Source of the DNA: Novosphingopyxis sp038234155
GTDB taxonomy: Bacteria > Pseudomonadota > Alphaproteobacteria > Sphingomonadales > Sphingomonadaceae
Assembly: GCA_038234155.1 (NCBI GenBank)
Contig: JBBSUT010000056.1
Span: 1 to 14,232, forward strand
Reading direction: 5' to 3'
Length of the DNA stretch: 14,232 nucleotides
A program made the translations under genes and the position numbers. Positions 1 to 7,540 of this stretch are shown here, piece after piece (the first letter of the stretch is position 1; each line of letters begins with the position of its first letter). Below the pieces are notes generated by a model that worked only from the letters and a program-made list of their open reading frames with translations, did no database searches and was not told the DNA's origin.

Positions 1-2761
1 AATATTCGAACCCGCCCACTGTACCCGACAGTCCCTTGACCCCGCAGCGCTCCACGATCAGCCCGGTCAGCCCGAGCTGCAGCGCATAGCCCGCCCGTAT
101 CTGTCGCCTGCCCGGCGGCTTTCCGGTTTTGTAATCGATGACCACCAGCGATCCGTCGGCGCAGCGATCGATCCGGTCCACCCGGCCTTTCAGCACAATC
201 CCGTCCAGCGCGATTGTCCCGCGTTCCTCGATAGCCACAATTTCACGCCGCTCTTCCGTTTGCAATCGCACGGTTTCCTGTGCGATCCAGTTGATCGCCG
301 AGAGCAGCCGCGGCTCCCATAGCGCACGCATCAGCGGGTGCGCGGCCTGTTTCGCGAGCAGATCGCGCGCCCGCGCGAGCAGCTTGGCCGGATCGCGGCC
401 GTCCTTCCTGGCCCAGTGCTCCAAAATATCGTGCACGGCCGAACCGCGCCAGGCCGGCGATGGATCGGCATCCACAGGATCGAACTTGCGCAGACCCAAT
501 ATTCGCGCAGCATAGAAGGCAAACGGGTCCGCTTTAAGGCGGTCCAGATCGGTGATATTGAGCGCCACCTGCCGCTGATCCGCCGTCGGGCGCGGTTCGG
601 GGCGCGTCGCCGGCGCGAATACAGCCGGTTGATCGATTATTTCTGCCAGCGCCAGCGCGCGCTGATCGGTCCTGAGATTGCTGCCCGCCATCGCCTGCAG
701 CCGGAGCAGAAAACGCGACGCAACACCCGGACCCCCGCGATCGCGCCGCGCACGGCTCAGCACCACCTCCGGCGCGCCCATCATGCCGGCAAGATCGTGC
801 GCCGCGAGCCCGATCGACCGTTCGAGCGCCGGCAGTCCGAGCGCGCGGCGGATGCGCGGCGCGAGCCAAGGATCGGGCTGCGGAAGCATCGGCCAGGTGC
901 CTTCGTTGAGGCCGCCGCAGATGACCAGATCAGCCTGTTGCAAGCGCGCCTCGAGCAAGCCGTAGATCGCCACGCGCGGGTGGCCGCCATAAGCCGGGCG
1001 GACCGAAATGGCGCCGATCACCGCTGCAAGCCATGCGGGCAGTTCGTCGATGGCGGCCAGATGTGGTCCGTCCGCGGCGCGCGCGGACAATTCAGCCCAC
1101 AGCTCCGCCAGCATCCGGCCCTCACGCCCGCGCCAGATGCGGTCTCCCGTCAACGCCTCGGCGACAACGCGCAGCGCGTCCAGCGCCGCCGCGACCGAAC
1201 GCCCGGCCGTTTCGAGCGGCGCCAGCAACGGCGCTAATTCGGTCCACCAGTCGTGCAATTCATGCCAGCGGTCGCCCTTGATGCCGCGCCCGCGCTCGTT
1301 CTTTATGCCGCGCCCGCGCTCGTCCGTGCTGCGCTGGGTGATACGCTGCGCAACACCCGCCAGTCCGCCGGTCGAACGCGGGCCGCGCAGTAGCAGATCG
1401 AGCACGCGGACCTGGTCCAGCCACGCGAGGCGCGTCGTTTCATCGCCGCTGCGCACCAGCGGATGTTTGAGCAAAGACAACAGCGCGACCGGCGCGAAAT
1501 TTTGTGCCGCCGCCTCGCTCAGCGCGAGCATGAAGGTGCCGACGGGCAATTCGGACAATGGTCGCCCCGCGCTGTCATCCGCCGCTATGCCCCAGCGGCG
1601 CAGATGGGCCGATACACGGCGTGCCAGCTCCCGGTCCGGAGTGGCCAGCGCGGCCCGGCGTCCCGGGGTCTCCATCGCCTCGCGGATCAGAATGGCAATG
1701 GCCTGCGCCTCCAGCGCGCTGTCCGGCGCATCGAGGACCCTCACGCCGGCCAGGCTGCGCCGTTCGGACGGCAAATCCTGCCATTTGCCGGTGGCAAAGG
1801 GCGGCGCAAAAGCATTGCTGATGGCGTGCGCGCGGCGGGCGGGCGCATCGCTCTCGCCGGACCGCACCCAGCGCATTACCTCGCCCCGCGCAATGCCCAT
1901 GCGATCAAGCAGGATCTTGAGATGAAATTGCGGATGGGTTTCCAGCGCCGGAGGAGGCGGACCGCCATCGTCGCGCGGGCCATGCGGACCGATCTCGGCC
2001 CATTCATCGTCCGGCATCGCGATATCCAGATCGGGCAGCACGACTTGTCCCTGCGCCAGTTCCGCGACCACGCGGAGGAGCGCGGCAACCGCCGGCGCGG
2101 CGGTGGTGACCCCGGCGGCCACGACAAAGCCGGACGGCGGCGTCTGGCGCCAGCGTGTCGCCACGCCCGCCAGCAGCCGATTGCGCCGCTCGGCAACATC
2201 GATCCGGCCAATCGACGCCAGATGCGCGGACCAGTCGCGCGCGACGTCCGTGAACAGCGCAAGCGAACGGCGATAGTGATCGGCCAATTCCTCGGCAAGC
2301 GCGAGCTGGTCCAGCGCGCCGACCGACTGCCGCTCGATCATCAGCTGATCGAGCGCGCGGGCGAACTGATCGGCCAGCCGCAGCGCCTCGGGCGCACTCA
2401 CCGCCGTGCCGTCGATCGTCATGCGCGTCTGCACGATCCGCGCCACGACCAGGCGCCTGGTCAGCGGATCAACGGCGGGCGGCACGTCTGTCCCGATCGG
2501 ATCGAGCGCAAGACCCAGCGCCTCACCCAGATCGAGATCGCCGATCGGCACCATGCGTGGCAGCAGCAGCCCCGGCGCAGCGCGGCGCACGAAGGCGTCT
2601 GTGATCGCGCGGGCGGCGCGGTTGTTCGGCACCAGGATCATGCCGCCCGAAAGACCGCGCTCCGCATCGGCAAACCGATCGAGCATGCCGGCAGCGAGCG
2701 CATCGGCAAAGCCGCGATGCGCCGGGATCGAATAGATGGCGGGCTTGGCCCTATTGCCCAT
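1..2761 (-). CDS. addB: AddB, double-strand break repair helicase-nuclease subunit (partial, 3' end off window)
   Basis: Second subunit of the AddAB helicase-nuclease, which resects double-strand ends for RecA loading. I translated the minus strand from the ATG at 2761-2759 to the left edge and found 920 codons with no stop. The N terminus (IYSIPAHRGFAD) and the 'ILVPNNRAARAI' segment are typical of alphaproteobacterial AddB. Inactivated-helicase motifs follow: THPQFHLKILLDR, ETPGRRAALATPDRELA near residues 360-380, and GLLEARLQQADLVICGGLNEG around 600-621. The C-terminal PD-(D/E)XK nuclease shows VDRID (861-865) and VVIDYKTG (873-880, with D876 and K878). I saw no Walker A P-loop near the N terminus, unlike Bacillus AddB. 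The family is usually a little under or about 1000 residues, so some tens of C-terminal residues are missing. The start lies 8 nt after the murU stop; an in-frame GTG two codons earlier (2767) is an alternative. No strong ribosome site is visible, which suggests translational coupling. addA would be expected next, beyond the edge. Confidence 0.96.
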   Translation of the reverse strand, partial: MGNRAKPAIYSIPAHRGFADALAAGMLDRFADAERGLSGGMILVPNNRAARAITDAFVRRAAPGLLLPRMVPIGDLDLGEALGLALDPIGTDVPPAVDPLTRRLVVARIVQTRMTIDGTAVSAPEALRLADQFARALDQLMIERQSVGALDQLALAEELADHYRRSLALFTDVARDWSAHLASIGRIDVAERRNRLLAGVATRWRQTPPSGFVVAAGVTTAAPAVAALLRVVAELAQGQVVLPDLDIAMPDDEWAEIGPHGPRDDGGPPPPALETHPQFHLKILLDRMGIARGEVMRWVRSGESDAPARRAHAISNAFAPPFATGKWQDLPSERRSLAGVRVLDAPDSALEAQAIAILIREAMETPGRRAALATPDRELARRVSAHLRRWGIAADDSAGRPLSELPVGTFMLALSEAAAQNFAPVALLSLLKHPLVRSGDETTRLAWLDQVRVLDLLLRGPRSTGGLAGVAQRITQRSTDERGRGIKNERGRGIKGDRWHELHDWWTELAPLLAPLETAGRSVAAALDALRVVAEALTGDRIWRGREGRMLAELWAELSARAADGPHLAAIDELPAWLAAVIGAISVRPAYGGHPRVAIYGLLEARLQQADLVICGGLNEGTWPMLPQPDPWLAPRIRRALGLPALERSIGLAAHDLAGMMGAPEVVLSRARRDRGGPGVASRFLLRLQAMAGSNLRTDQRALALAEIIDQPAVFAPATRPEPRPTADQRQVALNITDLDRLKADPFAFYAARILGLRKFDPVDADPSPAWRGSAVHDILEHWARKDGRDPAKLLARARDLLAKQAAHPLMRALWEPRLLSAINWIAQETVRLQTEERREIVAIEERGTIALDGIVLKGRVDRIDRCADGSLVVIDYKTGKPPGRRQIRAGYALQLGLTGLIVERCGVKGLSGTVGGFEY
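1281..1323. repeat. 24-bp-period in-frame tandem duplication inside addB
   Basis: The 19-base sequence atgccgcgcccgcgctcgt occurs at 1281-1299 and again at 1305-1323, separated by tcttt. The period is 24 bp, exactly eight codons. In AddB it encodes ERGRGIKN followed by ERGRGIK, so the reading frame is kept. It sits in the linker between the predicted helicase-like core segments, upstream of the 'ELHDWWTELAPLLAPLE' helix. Confidence 0.85.
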
Positions 2762-2769
2762 GTGCACGG

Positions 2770-3516
2770 CTATCCATGAGCGAACCACGTTTCGGTCGGA
2801 CCAATGGCGGCTGGTGTGCCGATATCGAACCATTCTCCGTCGAACATACTGCCGAAAAGGCGGCCGCTCTCGATCGCGGCGTCCCAGAAACGGTTGGTGC
2901 TGAACGCTTCGCCCGCCGCGCCATCATCACCCTGGATCAGCGATTTGGCCATCAGCTGGATGCCGGTGAAGATAAACGGAGCCACCTTGCGCTCCATCCG
3001 GCGCGACACGCGGCCCGATCCGTCGAGATGAAAGTCTCCGCTGCCGCCGTGGTGATGCGCGCGTGCATGCGGCACCAAAAGCAGCAGCGCATCCATCCGC
3101 CTGCCGTCCCAGTCCTGCGCCAACTGGGTCAGCGCCGGGCTTGGCCCATCGACCCAGATGTTGTCACTGTTGACGCAGTAAAACGGATCGGAAGCGATCG
3201 AGGGCAGCGCCTTTACCAGTCCGCCGCCCGTTTCCAGCAGCCGTTCGCGTTCGTCCGAAATGCTGTACGTCATGCCAAACGGCGCGGCGGCAACATGGCC
3301 CTCCAGCGCATCGGCAAGATAATGGACGTTGACCACCACATCGCGCACACCGGCCTTGGCCAGATGCTGCAGCGTATGGTCAATCAACGGCTGTCCGGCC
3401 ACGCGCACCAGCGGCTTGGGCGTTGCGGCGGTGAGCGGGCGCATGCGTTTGCCCAGTCCGGCAGCCATCACCATCGCGCCCGTTACCGGCTGTCTCGAGT
3501 GCGGCAGGTCAGGCAT
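2770..3516 (-). CDS. murU: MurU-type sugar-1-phosphate nucleotidyltransferase (probable MurNAc-1-P uridylyltransferase)
   Basis: 248-aa nucleotidyltransferase with a GT-A/Rossmann fold. The signature MVMAAGLGKRMRPLT (residues 15-29) followed by PKP (33-35) forms the NTP-binding loop. A second set of motifs follows: ETGGG (95-99), NSDN (116-119, metal-binding Asp) and GEWFDIGTP near residue 230. The length matches MurU rather than the longer RmlA or GlmU enzymes. In Pseudomonas, MurU converts MurNAc-1-phosphate to UDP-MurNAc after AmgK has phosphorylated the free sugar, which bypasses de novo (fosfomycin-sensitive) UDP-MurNAc synthesis. Here the gene begins 11 bp after the amgK stop on the same strand, which supports that pairing. 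The substrate is inferred from the family and neighbour; other hexose-1-phosphates cannot be excluded by sequence alone. It ends in TAG, 8 nt before the addB ATG. Confidence 0.85.
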   Translation of the reverse strand: MPDLPHSRQPVTGAMVMAAGLGKRMRPLTAATPKPLVRVAGQPLIDHTLQHLAKAGVRDVVVNVHYLADALEGHVAAAPFGMTYSISDERERLLETGGGLVKALPSIASDPFYCVNSDNIWVDGPSPALTQLAQDWDGRRMDALLLLVPHARAHHHGGSGDFHLDGSGRVSRRMERKVAPFIFTGIQLMAKSLIQGDDGAAGEAFSTNRFWDAAIESGRLFGSMFDGEWFDIGTPAAIGPTETWFAHG

Positions 3517-3527
3517 GCGGCGGCGCC

Positions 3528-4520
3528 TCAGGCGTCCGATCCGGCGGCGACGAGTTCAGCGCGGCGGTCTTCGGGTACATTGTCATCAAACCAACGCTTC
3601 ATGCGTGCCAGATCGGGATGCGCCAGATCGCGCTCCAGCAGTTTCCACATGCGCGGCAGGAAGCCCAGATAACGGGGTTTTCCGTCGCGCCGCCAAAGCC
3701 GGGTGAAGATGCCGATGATCTTGGCATTCCGCTGCGCACCGAGCAGCGCATAGTGATTGCGGAATATGTCGCCCTCCCCCGTCGCGGCGAGATAGCGCGT
3801 CAGCATGGCTTCCTCGAGCGCTTCAGGCACGTCGCGCCGCGCATCTTGCAGCAGCGATACCAGATCATAGGCCGGGTGGCCGGCCAGCGCGTCCTGAAAA
3901 TCCAGCAAGCCCAGCCGGTCGCCGTCGATCAGCATGATGTTTTCGGCATGATAGTCGCGCAGCACAGTGACCGGCCTTGCCTGCGCCGCGATGACGGGGG
4001 CCAGCAAATCCTGCCATAAAGCTTCGTAGCCAGGGCGGTCCACCTTGAGATGGGCGGCCGGCGCAAACCATTCGGGCAGGAGATTGGCCTCCTCGATATA
4101 TTTGCTTTCGGTATAACCGGGCACATCGGCCGGGGGCAGCAAACGCAGGGCGAGCAGCTCGTCGATGGCCTGGGCGTAGACCGCCTGCTCCTCCTCTGGA
4201 TGATAGGCCAGATGCTCGCGCATACGCCGATTGCCGAGATCTTCCAGGAGCACGAGTCCGCGCTCCAGGTCGCTGGCGAGCACCTTGGGTGCGCGAAATC
4301 CGTGACCGGAGAGATAATCCGCAATGGCAATGAACGGCGCCGGATCCTCATGCGGCGGCGGCGCGTCCATGAGCACGCCGCGCCGCCCGGCCGCGTCCTC
4401 TACCCGAAAATAGCGGCGGAAGCTGGCATCGCCCGCCAGCGGTTCGATCCGTGCATCGGACCAGCCAGCGATGGAGAGGAAATGTGTAGCCCCAGCGGGC
4501 GGGGTTATCTGCATGGCCAT
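3528..4520 (-). CDS. amgK: AmgK-type anomeric sugar kinase (aminoglycoside phosphotransferase fold)
   Basis: About 330 aa, APH/choline-kinase fold. The nucleotide-binding loop region is GDASFRRYFRV (near residue 30). The catalytic loop is LRDYHAENIML (catalytic Asp189, Asn194) and the metal-binding segment is LLDFQDALAGHPAYDLVSLL (Asp207). The DFQDA...YDLVSLL pattern is characteristic of AmgK (MurNAc/GlcNAc kinase of cell-wall recycling) rather than of drug-resistance APHs. Reported AmgK enzymes phosphorylate the anomeric position to give MurNAc-1-P, the substrate for the adjacent MurU. Start: the frame is open to a TTG at 4532, but ATGs at 4520 and 4514 follow a GGGAAG (minus strand, 4531-4526) and are better; I chose 4520. 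It overlaps the tsaE 3' end by about 16 bp. It may be labelled 'phosphotransferase' elsewhere; a role in antibiotic modification is unlikely given the context. Confidence 0.87.
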   Translation of the reverse strand: MAMQITPPAGATHFLSIAGWSDARIEPLAGDASFRRYFRVEDAAGRRGVLMDAPPPHEDPAPFIAIADYLSGHGFRAPKVLASDLERGLVLLEDLGNRRMREHLAYHPEEEQAVYAQAIDELLALRLLPPADVPGYTESKYIEEANLLPEWFAPAAHLKVDRPGYEALWQDLLAPVIAAQARPVTVLRDYHAENIMLIDGDRLGLLDFQDALAGHPAYDLVSLLQDARRDVPEALEEAMLTRYLAATGEGDIFRNHYALLGAQRNAKIIGIFTRLWRRDGKPRYLGFLPRMWKLLERDLAHPDLARMKRWFDDNVPEDRRAELVAAGSDA

Positions 4521-4966
4521 CGCGCTTCCCAACTACGCGGCACGGTGACTGTCAACCGCCGTGCGTCGGCCTCGCCGCGTTCGATGGCGATGTGCAGCGC
4601 ATCGGCAACAAAGTTCGCCCCGCCCAGTTCCGGCCATTCCACGATCAGCGCGCCAAATGCCCGCGCCTCGTCCAGCCCTAGTTCGCGCAGCGCCTCCGGA
4701 TCATCCAGCCGGTAAAGATCCGCGTGCCAAACCGGCAGCCGCACGCCGGGCGGATCATAGGGATGGACCAGCGCGTAGCTGGGGCTGGTCACCTCGCCAA
4801 GATGGCCAAGCCCTTCCAGCATGCCGCGCGCCATCACGGTCTTTCCCACGCCCAGATCGCCGCTCAATGCCACCATATCTGCGCCTTTCAGCAGCGCGCC
4901 GATGGAGCGGCCGAACGCGAGCATCGCCGCTTCGCTCTCGATCGATATCGGCGTGCGATCGGTCAT
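4505..4966 (-). CDS. tsaE: TsaE, tRNA N6-threonylcarbamoyladenosine biosynthesis ATPase
   Basis: 153-aa P-loop ATPase of the TsaE/YjeE family. TsaE works with TsaB and TsaD to install t6A37 on ANN-decoding tRNAs and is normally essential. The Walker A motif is GDLGVGKT (residues 36-43), followed by the family motifs TSPSYALVHPY (60-70), HADLYRL (81-87) and VEWPE (109-113). The length is normal for the family. Its ATG overlaps the divL stop in an ATGA (4963-4966), so translation is probably coupled to divL. The 3' end overlaps the start of amgK. Position between divL and amgK matches the order I recall for many alphaproteobacteria. Confidence 0.95.
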   Translation of the reverse strand: MTDRTPISIESEAAMLAFGRSIGALLKGADMVALSGDLGVGKTVMARGMLEGLGHLGEVTSPSYALVHPYDPPGVRLPVWHADLYRLDDPEALRELGLDEARAFGALIVEWPELGGANFVADALHIAIERGEADARRLTVTVPRSWEARWPCR

Positions 4967-7314
4967 GACCGCGGTAGTTCCATGGTCACCATCGTGCCCT
5001 CGCCCAGCTGCGATATCAGCTCCAGCTTGCCGTCATGCGCCTCGATAAGCTGGCGCGCGAACGGCAGGCCGAGGCCGCCCTTCGCCGCCGCCAAGCCGGC
5101 ACCGTTCGCTCCTGCAAACCGATCGAACGCGCGCGCCTGTGCCTGTGCATCCATGCCGGGGCCATTGTCAGAAATCACGATGCGCGCGGTCTTTTTTGAC
5201 CCATCGGCAAACACCAGCACTGCCGCTTCGGGCCCAACATAATCGAGCGCATTGCCGAGAACATGGTCCAGCGCCTGGCGCAACCGCTTGGCATCCGCCG
5301 CCACCGTGCCCGCGCTGCCGCGAATATCCAGCCGCAGGTCCACCCCCTTGCCTTTGGCCAGCGCGCGATGATCGGCCACCAGATCACCCAGCAATTCCAT
5401 GAGTTTGAGCGGTTGCCGGTCGATCGGCAGCGCGCCGGCTTCCCCCTGGCTGAGGTCGAGCACAGTGTTGATCTGCCCGGACAGACGCTCCACCGATTGC
5501 AGGATCGCGCCGACATACTCGCGCGCCTGATCGCCCAGTGGTCCCGCCATCCCGGCGTCCAGCATCTCGCTGAAACCCTGAATGGAGGTGAGCGGCGTGC
5601 GGAACTCGTAGCTCATATTGGCCAGGAAGCGCCCCTTGATCGCATCCGCCTCTGTCAGCGCCTCGTTGCGTTCGCGCAGCGCCCGCTCGATCCGCTGGCT
5701 GTCCGATATGTCGAGCATGGAAAACAGCGCATTGCCATCGGGCAGCGGCATGGTGCTGAAACGGAAATGGCGGCCGTCGGCAAATTGCATGTCGCCGTCC
5801 CGCCGCGTGCGCTTCTCCGTCGATGCACGCACCATGTCGCGCATCATCGCGGCCCGGCCCGGTTCGGCCAGCTGCCGCGCGATAGCGGCGATCAGCTTGT
5901 CGATATGCGGGTGGCCCGCCAGCGCACGCTCATCCGCCTGCCAGATTTCGGCAAAACGCTCATTCCACAGGTTCAGGCTGCCGTCGGCCGCGAACACGGC
6001 GATGCCCTCGAACAGGTTGTTCAGCGTGGCCGTGCGCACGCGCAGCAGCGTATCGCGCGAACTGGCCAGCCGGGCATGTTCGGTGCGATCCTCGAAGATC
6101 AGCAACAGTCCGCAATCGGGAATGGGTTGAGCGAAGACGCGCAAATGCGTGCCGTCTGGCAGCAGCCAATTCTCTTCGGACGCCTGGGGCGCGCGAAACC
6201 ACGCCTGACGTTCGGCGCGCCATGCCGGGAAATCGCGAATTTCCGGCACGCGGGACTGGTCGCGCATCCGGTCCAGCACCCGGGCAAAATCGGGCCGCCC
6301 CGCCAGCCACGCTTCCTCCACTTCAAACAATCTACGGAACGGAAGGTTGGCAAACACCGCGCTGCCTTCGCCGTCGAACTGGATGACCGCCGCGGACATC
6401 GCGTCGAGCATATCGCGCTGCGCGGCCACGAACTGACGATGCTCGGCGCGGGCATCGGCCAACTCCTGGATATCGATGGCATAGCCCGCCACACCGGTCT
6501 TCCCCAGCGGCACGTCGACCACCAGCATCCGCCGCCGCTCACCGTCGATCGTGACAGACAGATCGCGCTGCATCCCTTCGCGCCTGTCCGCCGCTTCCTG
6601 CGCGATAGAAGCGGGGCTGCGTCCGTCGACGCTTTCGACGAGCTCGGTGCCAGCAGCAACCACGGTTTCCGCATCTTCACCCGCCACCGCATCGACGAAC
6701 GCGCGGTTGACCAGCATCAGCTTGCCGTCCGGCCCGCGGTGCCACATCGGCAGCGGCGCTGCCTCGATCAGACCGGACAGCGCGCCAAAAGCGGCGTGGG
6801 CGCTGCGCGCATCGTCCGACAGCGCGGCGCGATCGCGAAAAGACGCGGTCGTATCAAAGAACCACAGCAGCGCTGCGCCATTGGGATAAACCTGATTGTC
6901 GGCCAGCGCGCCGACTATGGTCAATGCCCGCTCGCTGTCCGCCACCGCTAGGCTGCACGTGAAACCGCGGCCCGTGCGCTGGGCCAATCGTATGTCCTCG
7001 GTCAGCTGCGCCATGTCGCCCGCCGCAAAACCGCCCGCGCCTGCCTCGTGTGACAGATCGGACAGATGGGTTACATCGCGGTCCACGCCCAGCCATGATT
7101 TGAGGCGATCCGGTGCGTCGGCCTTGCCGTCCAGACGCACAATGAGCGGGATGGCGGGCGCGGTATCGATCAACCGGCCGAGCCGCGCTGTCTGACGCAG
7201 GCTTGCCTCCGCCTTCCGGCGCAGGGCGAGGCCCGACCAGACAGACCAGGCCCCGGCCACCAGCCAGGCGCCAAGGACGATGCCGATCAGGACGGTGGAA
7301 AGCGCGCCGCTCAT
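4963..7314 (-). CDS. divL: DivL-like PAS-domain pseudo-histidine kinase with Tyr in the H box
   Basis: 783-aa membrane-anchored sensor protein. One N-terminal transmembrane segment lies at about residues 5-30. PAS-like modules follow near 180-285 (LIEAAPLPMWHRGPDGKLMLVN), 300-410 and 430-540 (LFEGIAVFAADGSLNLWNERF). Next come a dimerisation/HisKA domain (555-625) and an HATPase domain with N box HVLGNALDY (Asn688), G1 DNGPGM (716-721) and G2 GGLGLPFA (746-753). The H box reads FLANMSYEFRTPLTSI: the codon at 5610-5608 is TAC, so Tyr569 replaces the phosphoacceptor His. That substitution, the PAS array and the length match Caulobacter DivL (Tyr550, about 770 aa), which reads DivK phosphorylation and controls CckA and hence CtrA. 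The ATP-binding motifs are kept. The operon with tsaE downstream supports orthology. The ribosome site before the ATG is weak. Function in this organism is inferred. Confidence 0.88.
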   Translation of the reverse strand: MSGALSTVLIGIVLGAWLVAGAWSVWSGLALRRKAEASLRQTARLGRLIDTAPAIPLIVRLDGKADAPDRLKSWLGVDRDVTHLSDLSHEAGAGGFAAGDMAQLTEDIRLAQRTGRGFTCSLAVADSERALTIVGALADNQVYPNGAALLWFFDTTASFRDRAALSDDARSAHAAFGALSGLIEAAPLPMWHRGPDGKLMLVNRAFVDAVAGEDAETVVAAGTELVESVDGRSPASIAQEAADRREGMQRDLSVTIDGERRRMLVVDVPLGKTGVAGYAIDIQELADARAEHRQFVAAQRDMLDAMSAAVIQFDGEGSAVFANLPFRRLFEVEEAWLAGRPDFARVLDRMRDQSRVPEIRDFPAWRAERQAWFRAPQASEENWLLPDGTHLRVFAQPIPDCGLLLIFEDRTEHARLASSRDTLLRVRTATLNNLFEGIAVFAADGSLNLWNERFAEIWQADERALAGHPHIDKLIAAIARQLAEPGRAAMMRDMVRASTEKRTRRDGDMQFADGRHFRFSTMPLPDGNALFSMLDISDSQRIERALRERNEALTEADAIKGRFLANMSYEFRTPLTSIQGFSEMLDAGMAGPLGDQAREYVGAILQSVERLSGQINTVLDLSQGEAGALPIDRQPLKLMELLGDLVADHRALAKGKGVDLRLDIRGSAGTVAADAKRLRQALDHVLGNALDYVGPEAAVLVFADGSKKTARIVISDNGPGMDAQAQARAFDRFAGANGAGLAAAKGGLGLPFARQLIEAHDGKLELISQLGEGTMVTMELPRS

Positions 7315-7540
7315 CGCCCGGGGCTAGGCGAAGCGGCGGTCAGGTCAAGGGGGGATATCCTCCCCCGCCGGGAGCCGTGGCGGAGCTTGCCGCTCTGGCT
7401 GCCAGCGGAGCAGGGTGAGGGGCCGCGCTCATTCGTGCGCATGAAACCCCTCAACATTGCAATCGGGCAATCGGGCAATCCTTCGACAAGTTCAGGACTG
7501 CCACGTCGCGCGCCTCTCCGGACGGGAGAGGATGTTGGTC
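7315..7540. other. Intergenic spacer with decayed repeat-like sequence, no gene seen
   Basis: This 226-bp gap between the divL start and the ahcY stop holds no convincing ORF. It contains an inverted repeat tgagggg (7416-7422) / cccctca (7447-7453), an 8-bp tandem repeat atcgggca (7462-7469 and 7470-7477 plus a partial third unit), and a segment ccttcgacaagttcagga (about 7480-7497) close to an intergenic repeat I recall as common in sphingomonad genomes. Close to the ahcY stop is a hairpin (about 7510-7530). It must also carry the divL promoter, but I cannot pick out clear -35/-10 boxes. Confidence 0.5.
7510..7530 (-). terminator. Possible weak terminator hairpin downstream of ahcY
   Basis: Reading the minus strand just after the ahcY TAG, cctctcc and ggagagg form a 7-bp stem with a 5-base loop. 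No run of T follows, so it is at best a weak intrinsic terminator or an RNA-end stabilising structure. Confidence 0.35.

Noticed and set aside
1463..2779. Plus-strand ORF (438 codons) opposite addB
   Set aside because: Exactly in register with the addB codons; addB has strong family motifs across this stretch and the antisense translation is low-complexity Arg-rich.
3528..4520. Aminoglycoside resistance gene
   Set aside because: APH fold only; the DFQDA...YDLVSLL motif and the adjacent murU indicate a cell-wall sugar kinase.
5263..6951. Long plus-strand ORF (562 codons) opposite divL
   Set aside because: It is in codon register with divL, so its stops occur only where divL uses TTA, CTA or TCA, which are rare in GC-rich genomes. 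The translation is Arg/Gln/His-rich with no domain.
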